This document shows, in pieces, positions 1 through 11,110 of a stretch of 64,000 nt of DNA; positions within the stretch are counted from its first letter, which is position 1, and every line of letters starts with the position of its first letter. The position numbers were made by a program, and so were the translations under genes. Location: positions 4,021,501 through 4,085,500 of the forward strand of contig CM053143.1 in assembly GCA_028571685.1 (NCBI GenBank), read 5' to 3'. The notes under the pieces were generated by a model, which did not search any database, was not told the origin of the DNA, and saw only the letters and a list, made by a program, of their open reading frames with translations. The stretch comes from Heterohyrax brucei (taxonomy: Eukaryota; Chordata; Mammalia; Hyracoidea; Procaviidae).

Positions 1-174
1 CCAAAAGTGTTTTCTTTACTTTCTGGAAGATCTTTCCACTTATCTTCCCCCACTTATTTGTGTATTCGTTTATTTACTTTTCTGGTTTCGTAGTTTGAAT
101 TTTCAAGAACAATTTTATTTTCAGAATATTCTTTTAAATTGTAGCTTATTCTCATTTTATGGAGAGAGAATCTC
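1..174. other. Unique AT-rich flank
   Basis: I see no gene or recognisable repeat here. The sequence is T-rich on the plus strand with no ORF of note. It runs up to the head of the first SINE. Confidence 0.5.
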
Positions 175-918
175 TGGATGGTGAAACAGTTAACATTCTC
201 TGCTGCTCACCAAAATGTTGGAGGTTCTAGTCCACCAGAGGAATCTTGAAAGAACAGTTTGGTGATCTGCTTCTGAAAAGCCAGCCACTGAGAACCCCAT
301 GGAGAACAGTTTTACTCTGACAAACATAATGTCATGGATTGAACTGTATTCCCCCAAAATATGTCAACTTGGTTAGGCAGTGATTTGTAGTATTGCATGG
401 TTGTCTTTCATTTTGTGTTTCTCCTGTGTGTTATAAATCATACTCTCTGTCTTGTTTAAATAGGATTAGGGTGGGATATAACACCTGTACTCAAGCGACC
501 TCCTTGAATCAGTGTAAAGGGAGTTTCATTGAAGTATGGACTGCATTACATGTTATTTTACAAGAGATAAAAGGAAAAGGATGCAAGCAGAGAACTGGGG
601 GCCTCATACCACCAAGAGAGAAGCAATAGAAGCAGAGTATATCCTTTGGCCTTGAGATTCCCGCACAGAGAAATTGCTTGTCCAGGGAAAGATTGATGAG
701 AAGGATTTTCCTCTAGGGTCAACAGGGAGAGAATGCCTTCCTCTGTTGCTATACTCCCTGAATTTGGACTTCCAGCCTACTAGACTATTAGAAAATAGAT
801 TTCTCTCTGTTAAAGCCACTCACTTGTGGTATTTCTGTGGTAGCAGCACTAAATGACCAAGACCCTTGGAGTCAGCATGAATTGGAATTGATGTGACAGC
901 AACTGGTTTTATATACAT
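175..918 (+). mobile_element. AfroSINE, long variant, split by an LTR
   Basis: The left part (about 175-329) reads as a tRNA-derived SINE head followed by the long-variant body (ctgctgctcaccaaaatg, then gaaaagccagccactgag). The right part (about 852-918) is the SINE 3' tail (gaattggaattgatgtgaca, then gcaactggttt). A MaLR LTR lies between them. The SINE therefore predates the LTR. Orientation is plus, from the order head, body, tail. Confidence 0.75.
330..859 (+). mobile_element. MaLR-type solo LTR inside a SINE
   Basis: The element begins tgtcatggattgaactg and ends near actaaatgaccaagac, about 530 bp. It matches the overall design of ERVL-MaLR LTRs (MLT1 or MST style): a gaattgtgtccccc-like start, a 3' segment with ttaaagccac and tggtatttctg, and a final agc-actaa-gac-like end. 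Three more copies of the same family lie in the window (13,852, 15,460, 27,507). No internal retroviral sequence adjoins it, so it is a solo LTR. I could not assign a clean target duplication. Confidence 0.7.
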
Positions 919-928
919 ATATCAACCA

Positions 929-1070
929 CAAGAAAACCCTGGTGATACTGTGGTTAAGAGCTATGGCTGCTGCCAAAGGTCAACACTTTGGATCCACCAG
1001 GTGGTCACTGGAAACCGCATGAGGCAGTTCTACTGTCTTACAGGGTTGTTACGAATAAACTCGATTACAA
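929..1070 (+). mobile_element. AfroSINE, decayed 3' end
   Basis: It starts aaccctggtgatactgtgg and passes through the tRNA-like B-box region, then ggcagttctactgtcttaca. The tail (gaataaactcgattac) is heavily mutated. It lies just downstream of the preceding SINE in the same orientation. Confidence 0.7.
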
Positions 1071-1383
1071 AGTTCTTTCTAAATTTTAACTTATCAAGCA
1101 GGGGTTTCACTACAGAACTTTAAAATAATGATCCTCAGTTGGTTTGATTCCTCAGGGAAAACTCTCTGGTTTTAAAAATGACCTGTCTCCTGTAAGCTGA
1201 GTCAGTTGAAATGGCATATGTAAACTCTAATTGACCTAGTTTCTGGTGACATTCTGATGCTGCCTGATGTCTCTCATTATGGAGATGTTGCTTTATTCTC
1301 TGTCTAGTTCTCTGCCTGGTGAAGGAGGAAAATGTCACTCAATTACAAAAAGTCGAAAGTATGGCAACCTAACTACTTCCTTA

Positions 1384-1580
1384 AGGAGCCCTGGTGGTGC
1401 AATGTTACCTTGTATGACTGCTAACATGATGGCTAGAAGGTTAAACCGTCAGCTCTGCTGGAGAAAAGATCTTGCAATCTAGGCCCAGGAAGATTACAAT
1501 CAAGGAAACACTATGAAACAGTTGTACACTATTATACATGGCTGCCAGAAAGTGGAATCACTGGATCAGCATTCCACAAA
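1384..1580 (+). mobile_element. AfroSINE, long body variant
   Basis: The head is ggagccctggtggtgcaatg. The body contains ggagaaaagatcttgcaatc and attacaatcaaggaaacact, typical of the longer SINE subfamily. The 3' end decays into gtggaatcactggatcagc. Confidence 0.7.
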
Positions 1581-2605
1581 TTCTGAGCCTCTATAAGATT
1601 TGAGAGAGTTGTATACTCTCTTCCTTCTGTGAAAACTACTTTTAGCCTTCTAAAGTCAGACTGACTCTGAGTCACTGAAAATTATTATTTTTTTAATTGT
1701 AAACAGCTTAGCTGTTCAAAGCAATTTTTGGTCCTAAATCAGAGTACTTATGTGCTCTGTATACCAAATCAAGCAGCGCACTCAGACATAGGACAAGAAT
1801 GTGTCTTCAGAGATGAATGAAAGTATTCATATCCAAATTTATTGTCAATTACCAAAATCAAGATAGTAAGTCCTTTGCTTTACTTTTTTTCTACACACAC
1901 ACAGTAATACAAGTATATTTTAATACCTAATTTGTCATTGTAAACTATCTATTGATGTCCACAGTGGTTACTCTCTATACAGACTTGAAAACACTGTTTC
2001 AGATTTTAAGATAGAAGTCAATAGTTAGTTGAAAGATCTTATCAACTTAAGTATGTTAGAATGACCTATGACAATAAACACAACTTGGATAAACATTTCT
2101 TTAATGCTATTAATCATGTGACATGCAAATGAAATTATTCAAACAAACGATTCAATATCAAATCTTTCATCTAATCTCGTTATCATTTACTATTAAAATG
2201 CATGGCCAATAAATTGCTAGGTATATCATCAGACATGCAATTGTAACATTACCCTTATACTTCTCCCTCTTTGAAAATGACACAATTATTCTACTACTTG
2301 CTTAATTTTAGGTTTCTTATATCACTGTTGGTTTCTTCTCTTGATAGAGGACACATAACACTCTTACTATCTGTGGCCCCCGTCATCAGAAATGCTAATT
2401 TTAAAAATTCCACATAGACTAGTAGCATTATCTCAACTTCAAAGTGAACAGGTATAAATTAAACAAATGTTTTCTTTTCAAACACAACTATAAAGTGATT
2501 TCATACTCAAGATTAGTGTAACTTTCGTGTATGATATTTCTTGTAAATATGGTATTATTTTTCCTAATACATGTTAATTTCTATTCCTCTAATATTTAAC
2601 TTTGG
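1581..2605. other. AT-rich stretch without recognisable features
   Basis: About 1 kb with no long ORF in any frame, no SINE or L1 landmarks and no tandem repeat beyond a short (CA)5 near 1,896. I recognise nothing in it. Confidence 0.45.
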
Positions 2606-2769
2606 GAATTCTGCTGGTGTAGTGGGTTACGTACTATGTCTGCTGACCAAAAGGTCAGCAGTTCAAATTCACCAAGTGCTCCTGGGAAAATCTATGGGGA
2701 AGTTCTACTCTGACCTCTGGGATCACTACGAGTCAGACTGACTCGACGGCAGTGGGTTTTTTTTTTTAA
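2606..2769 (+). mobile_element. AfroSINE, near complete
   Basis: A tRNA-like head (tctgctggtgtagtgggtta), a well-kept B-box region (ggtcagcagttcaaattc), the gcagttctactctg-type core and an intact tail (gactgactcgacggcagtgg) ending in a T-rich run. Confidence 0.85.
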
Positions 2770-2835
2770 TCTTTAACTTTGGACAGTTTGCTAACAGCTT
2801 TCATTCTTTACTGACATCATTTAATACTAATGTTA

Positions 2836-2992
2836 CCACTATTGCCATTGAGTTGATTCCAACTCATAGTGACCCAACAGGACAGAGCAGAACTAGCCCA
2901 TAGAGTCCCCAAGGAGCATCCGGTGAATTTCAACTGCTGATCCTTTTGCTAGCAGCCATAACCCTTAACCACTATGCCACAGAGTTTTCTGA
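2836..2992 (-). mobile_element. AfroSINE, antisense
   Basis: Read on the plus strand it starts with the reversed tail (ttgccattgagttgattcca) and runs through gacccaacaggacagagcag to aaccactatgccacagagtt. It lies about 65 bp from the preceding SINE in opposite orientation, making an imperfect inverted SINE pair. Confidence 0.85.
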
Positions 2993-4257
2993 TACACATG
3001 TTAGGAAGTATTATTTCAATGTGATATGTACAATGATTATGTATAAATATATATAATGTATAAATGTATAAATAAAATGATATGTATAAAATCTACACCA
3101 CATTGAAAAAAACTAAATGCATTTATTCAGTCAGATTTGGTTCAGACGTTATTTAAAGGTTAATAATTACATGGATGTGATGAAGGCAATATAAAGTCAA
3201 TTTGTCAAGGTTACAAGTTTTATTTTCTTACATAATGCTCTTTGCAAGTTAGCCATCATAATGAGATAGTTTAAACCAAAGAGGTAGGAAGTAATTACCT
3301 TGCTAGTATAAACAGAGACATCTATTGCCTTTATTGGATGATATTACCACTTATTAAATTCTCAGCTCTATGTTTGATCTGGATAAAATGCCTGGCATAT
3401 TTTTTTAGTGTGTATGTAAATATAAAAATACTGTTTGTAGAATTTAACAGTAAACACAACTGTACTGTCTAGAAACATAGAAACAAATAGATGTTTTTCT
3501 GATTTTAACCAGGTTTACCTATGGGCTGCAGTGTAGAGAGTGAGAGCCTAAATGGAGTAACATCCTCCTGAGAAAAGAAGACAGCAGTTGGAGTTTAGCA
3601 TTATTGGGATGGCATTGCTGGAGTATAAGGGCAAGATACTAAAAAGAAAGGAGTTGTACCAAGAAGGAATTATACCTAAAAGGTCCCTTGTGTTCTTGGT
3701 GGAATATTACGTTGTATTTTGGCAGGGAGAGACTCTAGAACTCTGTGCCAAACAAAAGCTACCAGGAAAAGAGTAGCTGCTGAAGGATGATCACTGGACA
3801 GTAGAGGAGTGAGCCATGTGGTCGTGTATATCGTCTGTGCTTTCAGTAAAAAGCGCACAAATTTTACACTGCTAACAGCAGGACAGGCAACATCCTTTGG
3901 TACCGCTGGGTATTTTCACTCTTCACATATCCTTGTGAAATAGTTTCTTACTGTTAATTGCCGCTTCTCTGATTTCTCAGGGAAACCCTGGTGACGTGAT
4001 TGGATACATTTCCTATTAATTTATAATAACTACTTAAATGTATAAAATTTGATGGTTTTACAGCTTTATGAGTCTGTACATCTCTACAAATAACACTGAT
4101 TTTAACACTTCACCAATTTGAGGTAGCAACCCAAACTCACTCTACGAGGGATAATGCTTTTGAGTAAAACTAGTTTGACATCTTCAGTTTTATTTTCTTC
4201 AAAATCAATTTCTTGTAAAATTGCACATTAGTTTCCAAGATTAAAAGTTTTTATATT
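2993..4257. other. Unassigned stretch, one AT-rich tract
   Basis: The part 3,010-3,090 is a degenerate tata/aaat-rich tract. The part 3,490-3,880 is less AT-rich and could be an old LTR or decayed repeat, but I cannot place it. Its two short overlapping ORFs (62 and 60 aa on opposite strands) have no recognisable domain. Confidence 0.4.
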
Positions 4258-4409
4258 AATTGCTGGAGAGTCATTTCTAACTCATGGTGACATTATGGAA
4301 CAGAGTAGGACTTCTTTACAGGGTTTCAAAAGAGCAGTGGTGGATTCAAACTGCTTACCTCTTCGTTAGCAGTCAAGCTCTTACCCACTGCACAGCTCCA
4401 CCTCCTGAG
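4258..4409 (-). mobile_element. AfroSINE, antisense, diverged
   Basis: The reversed tail (attgctggagagtcatttct) is followed by gaacagagtaggacttcttt, gtggattcaaactgcttacc and a decayed head (cccactgcacagctccac). It abuts the start of the old L1 at about 4,410. Confidence 0.7.
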
Positions 4410-5714
4410 AGACAATAAAGACATCTGACAATGTGGTAAAATGACTTTCAAATTTGTAAGGAAGAAGTAAAACTATACCTCTTCACAGACAATATAATGC
4501 TATACATAGGAAGTCTTGATTCCACAAGACAAAATTCAGCTGGATTCCTGTATACTATCAAAGAGAACTTCAAAAAGGTAGTGAGAACAACAATATCATT
4601 AACAATTGCTCCTCCCAAGAGATAAAATACTTAGGAGTAAATCTAAACCAGGACATAAAAGACATATACAAAGAAAAATGCAAAATACTAACACAAGAAA
4701 CCAACAGAGACCTTCATAAATGGAAAAGTAGGCCATACTCATGGATAAGAAGGCTTAACACTGTAAAAATTTCCTTACTACCCAAAGCCATCTACAGATA
4801 GAACCCAATTTCTATCTAAATTCTACCAGCATCTGTTGATAAGAGGGAAAAACTCATCATCAACCTTATATGGAAAGAGTTCACAGATAAATAAAGTATG
4901 ACTGAAAAAGAACAAAAAAAGTGGACTTACATTGTCTGTTCTCAGAAGCTACTATACGGCCACAGAAATCAAAACAGTCTCCTACTTGTACAGTGACAGC
5001 CACAATGGAACAGAATTAAGAACTCAGAAATAAATCTGTGTGACTATGAACAACAGCAAAGGGCCAAAGTCTGTTGATTCTGAAGAGGTAGTCTCTTTAA
5101 CTGTACTGATAAAATTTATGTCTGTCTGTGGAAAAATTAACAAGACTCGTATCTCACACTACACATAGAAACTAACTCAAAATGAGTCAAATACCTGAAT
5201 ATAAACTTAAATTCTTAAAGATTTTGGACAACAAAGTAGGGACAACACTAGGGACCTGATATACAGCATGACTAGAATACAAATATAACTAAAACAGTAC
5301 AAACAGCAGATGAACTAGGTAAGAGGGGCTTCCTGAAAATTAAAAAATTATGCTCACTAGAAGACTTTACCAAAAAAATAGAAAGAGGATCTGTAGAATA
5401 AGAAGCCATTTGGCACCACAAAATATCCATCAAGCATATAATCTTTAAAAAAAATTCATAGAAAAGTCCAACACTTGAACAAACAGATGAAAAGCCCAAT
5501 TAAAAACAAGGCAAAGGACACGAACAGACGTGTCGCCAAAGAATACATTCAGTTGGCTAAAAGACGCACAAAGAACTGTTCATGTTCATTAACCATTAAA
5601 TCAAACTCGTTGTCTTTGAGTTGATCCTGACTTATAGTGACCCTATAGGACACAGCTGAACTGTCCCATAGTGTTTTCAAGGAATCATTGGTATATTTAA
5701 ACTCCTGACTTTCC

Positions 5715-8700
5715 TTTTTTTTTTAATTTTTATTTAACACAACTGAGTGAAAATGTACATTCACGTATAAATTTACATGCCCATCTATATGCAGTTTCCA
5801 CTGCTCTCCCTGTCCGATGACTGCACACTATTCCTCTCTGCTCCATATATGTCTCATCCTCCCAACAACCTCCTTTCCCCTCCTCTCCGTCCACTCCCCT
5901 TCCTCCAGCCAGAGGTCAGCAAGATGATATCCTGTAGATGTATAGAACCACAAAGTGCTTCCAATATATGGTCAATCTGCATTGCCAAGTCCAATCCATT
6001 CCTGTCCAAAGAGTGGACCTTTGTTATAATTTATGGGAAAGGGCAGTATCAGGGCCGGGGGCCATGCTCTCAGAGGAACCCAAAACCGCTGGATCATCAC
6101 ATTGAGGTCTTCTAGTGGAGATCTCATGAAGCATCCCTTTTTATTCATCTGTTGCCAGTGAGACTCCTCTCTGTGAGCTCCATCGTGGCTTTCACTGGTG
6201 GTGGCCAGGCACCATCCAGTTCTTATGGTCCCAAGTCGATATAGGCACCCACTCTTGTGGGTCTCTTTGTCTTCTTGGTTGTCTTTACTGTATGTCATTT
6301 TGGTCCGCGGTGAGCATCCGTTCCTGCTGAGTTGGGCCCATTTGCTGGGTCTTCGGATGGCAGCTTGGCAGCTTTTAAGACCCCAGATGCCACTCACCAA
6401 TGTGGGGTGCAGAGACCTCTCTTAGTAAAACGCTAGTTGTGCCAATTGGCCTGGAATTTGCCTAAGAGCATGGTCCCCCGCCCCCCGCCCCAGCTACTCT
6501 ATCCTTGCAGTATTGAGTTAAGATGGAAGGAGTACTCAAGTTATGCTGAAGTCCACTTAATGTTGTTCTTGTTTCTAATGTGTGCTGTCACCGCTTTCTC
6601 ACAACTAGATTTCTAGTAAATATCTAAACTAAACCCTCCCTTCCACCCTCCCTCCCTTCCCTCCCTTGCAGCTGTCACAGAGTCTTTTCTTCTATACACA
6701 AGTCTGTTTTTGAGACTTTATCGTAGAGGTCTCATACAGTATTTGTCCCTTTGTCACTGACTACTTTCACTCAGCATAATGTTTTCCAGTTGAAACCAGG
6801 TTAGGAGATGTTTCCTGGAATCATCGTTATTCTTTATCATTGTGTAGTGCTCCATTGAGTATATGTACCATAGTTTACCTATCCATTCTTCTATTGTTGG
6901 GCATCTGGCTTGATTCCATCTTTATGCTATCGTGGACTGTGCTGTGGTAAACATTCTGGTGCATGTGTCTGTTGGTGTGAAAGGCCTTGAATCTGTAGGA
7001 TATATTCCAAGTAGTGGAATTACTGGGTCAAATGGTATATCGATATCCATTTTTTTAAGGAAGCACCAGATTGTCTTCCAAAGAGGCTGGACCATTTTGC
7101 AACCCCACCAACAGTGTAGGAGGGTTCCACTTTCTCCATAGCCTCTCCAGCATTTGTTGTTTTGTGTTTTCTGGATCATGGCCAATCTTGTTGGGGAGAG
7201 ATGGTATCTCATTGTTGTCTTGATTTGAATTTCTTTAATAACTAAAGATTGTGAACATGTCCGGATGTGTTTTCTGGCTGCCTGGATCTTCTCTTTAGTG
7301 AAGTGTCTGTCCATCTCCTTTGCCCATCGCTTAATTGGATGGTATATCTTCTTCTTATTGATATTTTGTAGTATCTTATAGATTAGTTAGATCAGGCGTC
7401 GGTCTGACATAGAGTTGCCAAATATTTCTTCGCATTCTGTGGGTGTCCTTTTAATTGTATTAATAAAGTCTTTGGATGAACAAAAGTGTTTGATTCCTAA
7501 TAGTTCCCATTTATCTACTTTCTCTTCTGTTGATTGAGGTTTCTTTGACAGATTTTGGAGTCTGTCCTCCTTGTGTATTAAAACTTCCATTGTTGTTCCT
7601 ACCTTTTCTTGGATGAGCTTTATTGTTTTAGGTTTGATATTAGGTCTTTTATCCAGTTGGAGTTGGTTTTTGTATAAGGTGTAAGATATGGATCTTGATT
7701 CAGTTTATTGCAGACGGATAAACAATTTTGCCAGCACCATTTGTTGAAGAGCCTGTTTTTACCCCGGTTTAATGTCTTAGGGCCTTTTTCGAATATCAAC
7801 TGTTCATAGGCAGATGGTATCATCTCTGGGGTCTCAGTACTGTTCCATTGATCCATCTGTCTGTTCTTGTACCAGTACCAGGCTGTTTTGACCCTGTGGC
7901 AGTGTAGTATGTTCTAAGGTCAGGTAATGAGAGGCCTCCTAGTGTGTTCTTCTTCTTCAGTAGTACCTTACTTATCCAGGGCTTCTTCCCTTTCCAAACA
8001 AAATTGGTGATTTGTTTCTCCATCTCATTAAAAAATGACACTGGAACTTGTATTGGGATTGCATTATATAAATAAATCGCTTTGGGTAAAATAGACATTT
8101 TCACAATGTTAAGTCTTCCTATCCATGAGCAGGGTGGGTTTTTCCATTTATCTAAGTCTCTCTTAGTTTCTTGTAGTAAGGGCTTGTAGCTCTCTTTGTA
8201 AAGGTCTGTTGTTTCTCTGGTTAGATTAATTCCTATGTACTTTATCTTCTTAGGGGCTATCGTAAATGGTATTGATTTGATAATTTCCTCCTTAACAGTC
8301 TCGTTGTTGGTATAAAGGAATCCTACTGATTTACTTATGTTTATCTTGTATCCTGAGACTTTGCTGAATTTTTCTATCAGTTTGAGTAGCTTACTTATAG
8401 ATTCCTTGGGGTTCTCTGCATATACAATCATATCATCTGCAAACAGGGAGATTTTAACTTCCTCTTTGCTGATGCAGATGCCCTTTATTTCTTTGTCTTG
8501 TCTAATTGCTCTGGCTAGAACTTCTAGCACAATGTTGAATAGGAGAGGTGAGAGTAGGCATCCTTGTCTAGTTCCTGATCTCAAGGGAAAGTCTTTCAGT
8601 CTCTCTCCATTCAAGATGATGTGGGTAATTGGCTTTGTAGAAATGGCCCTTATTGTGTTGAGGAATTTGCCGTCTATGCCCATTTTGCTAAGAGTTTTTA

Positions 8701-9477
8701 GCATGAATGGGTGTTGGACTTTATCAAATGCCTTTTCGGCATCAATGGACAAAATCAGGTGATCCTTGTCTTTTATGTTCTTTATGTGGTTAATCACATT
8801 AATTGTTTTCCTGATGTTGAACCAGCCTTGCATCCCTGGTATGAATCCCACTTGGTCATGATGGGTTATTTTCTTGATATGTTGTTGTATTCTGTTGGCA
8901 AGAATTTTGTTGAAGATTTTTGCATCTAGGTTCATGAGTGATATCGGTCTGTAGTTCTCTGTCTTTGTTGGATCTTTCTCTGGCTTAGGTATCAGGGTTA
9001 TGCTTGCTTCATAGAATGAGTGTGGGAGTACTCCATCCCTTTCTATACTGTGAAATAGGGGATAACTCTTCTCTAAATGCTTGGTAGAATTCTGCCATGA
9101 AGCCATCTGGGCCTGGAAATTTTTTTGGTTGGCAGTTTTTTGATGACCTTTTCAATCTCTTCCTTTGTGATGGGTTTATTAAGTTGTTCTGCTTCACGTT
9201 GTGATAATTTGGGTAGGTGATATGAGTCAAGGAATTTGTCCATTTCCCCTAGGTTTTCAAATTTGTTAGAGTACAGTCTTTCATAGTATCCTGTTATGAA
9301 ATTTTTGATTTTTGTTGCATCTGTGGTGACAACTCCCCTCTCATTTCTAATTTGGGTTATTTGTTTCCTTTCGTGCTTTTCTTTAGTAAGTTTAGTCAGT
9401 GGTTTATCAATTTTGTTGACCTTTTAAAAAACCAGCTTTTGGTCTTTTCAATTTTTTCAATTGTTTTTCTATTCTCT
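5715..9477 (-). mobile_element. Younger LINE-1, antisense, 5'-truncated
   Basis: A 3.76 kb L1 on the minus strand. On the plus strand it starts with its reversed poly(A) (t run at 5,715-5,724) and its 3' UTR, and ends inside ORF2 at 9,477. The truncation point corresponds to about 50,095 in the nearly full-length copy at 46,663, so the endonuclease is absent. The flanks aactcctgactttcc (5,700-5,714) and aactgctgacttttc (9,478-9,492) agree at 13 of 15 positions and form the target duplication, inside an AfroSINE. The 3' UTR has two C-rich tracts (G-rich on the sense strand) at 6,476-6,496 and 6,634-6,666. Confidence 0.9.
6754..9477 (-). pseudogene. L1 ORF2 fragment: reverse transcriptase and C-terminal domain
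   Basis: This is the remains of the L1 replication protein, whose job is nicking target DNA and reverse-transcribing L1 RNA at the nick. The longest open piece (7,820-9,106, 428 aa) covers the reverse transcriptase. It shows the [14 protein letters not shown] motif and the catalytic [11 protein letters not shown] motif with both aspartates present. Upstream, 9,009-9,230 continues in another frame. Downstream pieces at 7,620-7,856, 7,387-7,590 and 6,922-7,314 carry the C-terminal region, including CWWGCKMVQPLW near the cysteine-rich end. The ancestral stop is at 6,754-6,756 (ending SESSQ). At least three frameshifts and the missing endonuclease domain make it non-functional. Antisense ORFs at 8,337 and 8,711 are shadows. 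Confidence 0.88.
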
Positions 9478-11002
9478 AACTGCTGACTTTTCTTAACCGC
9501 TGAGCAGTCAGGGCACATTAGCTATTACAGTGATGCAAATCAAAATTGTAATGATATATCACCTTGCACCAATAATAATAGTATGAATCATTAAGTGTTT
9601 ACACACAAAAAGACAATCTTTAATGATTACAAGGGAGGCAAAGATGGGAATGGAGAAACACTAAACTGACAATAGATGAGTGGTAAATTTGATGACGGTA
9701 AGACAGTACACAATACTGGGGAAGTTAACACAGTTTGTCCAAGGAACGGTTATAGAAGCTCTATAGCAATATCCATAATCTCTGAGGGACCAAATTGTTG
9801 GGCTGAAGGCTGTGGGGACCAGAATCTCAGGGAATATCTAGCTGAATGGAGTAATATAGTTTATCAATGAAAATGTTCTATATTCTACTTTGGTTAGTAT
9901 TGTTTATTGTCTTAAAAGCCTGTGAGGGGCCATCTAGAATATTCCATTGATCTCACCATTTCAGAGGAAAGGAAAAATGAAGAAAACTGAAGACATAAGG
10001 GAAAGAGTAGCCTAAAGGACTAACAGATCACGTGTACCATGGACTCCACCAGATTGAGTCCAACACCACTAGATAATGCTTGGCTTCCACCACTGACTTC
10101 TCTGATGGGAATCACAATGAGGGTCCCAGACAGAGCTGGACAAAAATGTAGAACAAATTTCTAATGCAAAAAGAAAGACTGGACTTGCTGGCCTGGGGAG
10201 AAACCCTGAGTACAGCCCATAGACACCATTTCAGCTCAATAATACAGTCACTCCTGAGGTTCACCACTCAGCCAAAGACTGGACAGATCCATAAAACAAA
10301 ATGAGACTACAGGCACATGGCTTTAGTCCCGAGGATAAGGACTAAAAGGCAGTTCTAGATACTTGTTATAACCATGTGACAAGTTGAGTAAATGAACACT
10401 GTAGTTGTTGTATTTCTGCTTTGTATATGTGTTTGTTACATCATGTTAGGTGCAAGTATGACTTTGTAGTTGTCTTTATTCAGAAATTATGTATGGTTTG
10501 AGGAGAAGGGTACAGGTACCAAGTTGACTGAGATGGTTCAGGTTGTGTGCCAACTCGGCTAAGTCATGATTTTCAGTGGTTTGATAGAAATATGATGTTG
10601 TGATCAGTTTTATGCTGAGATTTAATATTATGTGATTGTCTCCATGATGGATCTACTGTGAGTAGCCTGTCAGTTGAAAGGTGTCCCTTGGGAACACGGC
10701 CTGCATAGAATGTAAGTGGATACTCTGGCAAGACTTGTAGGCTTTTGCCTATTTTGTATACTGCGACCAGCACCTTCTCATCTGATCTTGGTTCTTGAGA
10801 CTTGAGCCAGCAGCTTACCTGTGGTCTTGCCTACTAATTTTAGGATTCGTCAGTCTTCACAGCCTCTGAACAAGAGTCCTGCTCTTCAATCTGTCAGGGT
10901 TCACCAGTGTTTATGGCTATATGAATTGGGAGAAGTCTCTATCCTGACCCACACACTTAGGCTGTTCCGGCTTCTACAATTGCACGAGTCATTTCTGTGA
11001 TA

Positions 11003-11007
<5 letters not shown>

Positions 11008-11043
<36 letters not shown>

Positions 11044-11106
11044 GTACACACACACACACACACATGTATATATATATATATATACATATACATATACACA
11101 CACATA
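11008..11106. repeat. Compound microsatellite (CT)n-(CA)n-(TA)n
   Basis: A pyrimidine run of CT repeats (about 11,008-11,034), a short tctgtctctg interruption, CA repeats (11,046-11,064), TA repeats (11,068-11,084) and further CA. It lies within the LTR where this family normally carries a short ct/ta-rich segment, so it has probably expanded from there. Confidence 0.9.
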
Positions 11107-11110
11107 CACG

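Larger units (their letters stand above)
5587..9527 (-). mobile_element. AfroSINE nested in old L1, split by younger L1
   Basis: The SINE parts are 5,599-5,714 and about 9,478-9,515, antisense. The flanks cattaaccatta (5,587-5,598) and cattagctatta (9,516-9,527) match at 10 of 12 positions. They sit exactly where the host L1 reads on, so they are the SINE target duplication. Confidence 0.8.
4410..10528 (+). mobile_element. Old LINE-1 (3' half), interrupted
   Basis: A 5'-truncated, heavily mutated L1 in two blocks. Block one (about 4,440-5,598) matches the C-terminal half of ORF2: compare gataaaatacttaggagtaa here with the equivalent region near 33,379 and 51,331. Block two (9,516-10,528) picks up at gatgcaaatcaaaattgtaa and enters a 3' UTR that resembles those at 22.4, 36.5 and 54.0 kb (cttaaaagcctgtgag, accatggactccac). 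The gap holds an antisense AfroSINE that itself holds a younger antisense L1. Part of the ORF2 end between about 9,560 and 9,870 does not match the other copies and is probably deleted or replaced. No reading frame survives. Confidence 0.75.

Noticed and set aside
11008..11106. Microsatellite as a possible regulatory Z-DNA or triplex site
   Set aside because: Sequence potential alone is common. It lies in an LTR simple-repeat segment with no supporting context.
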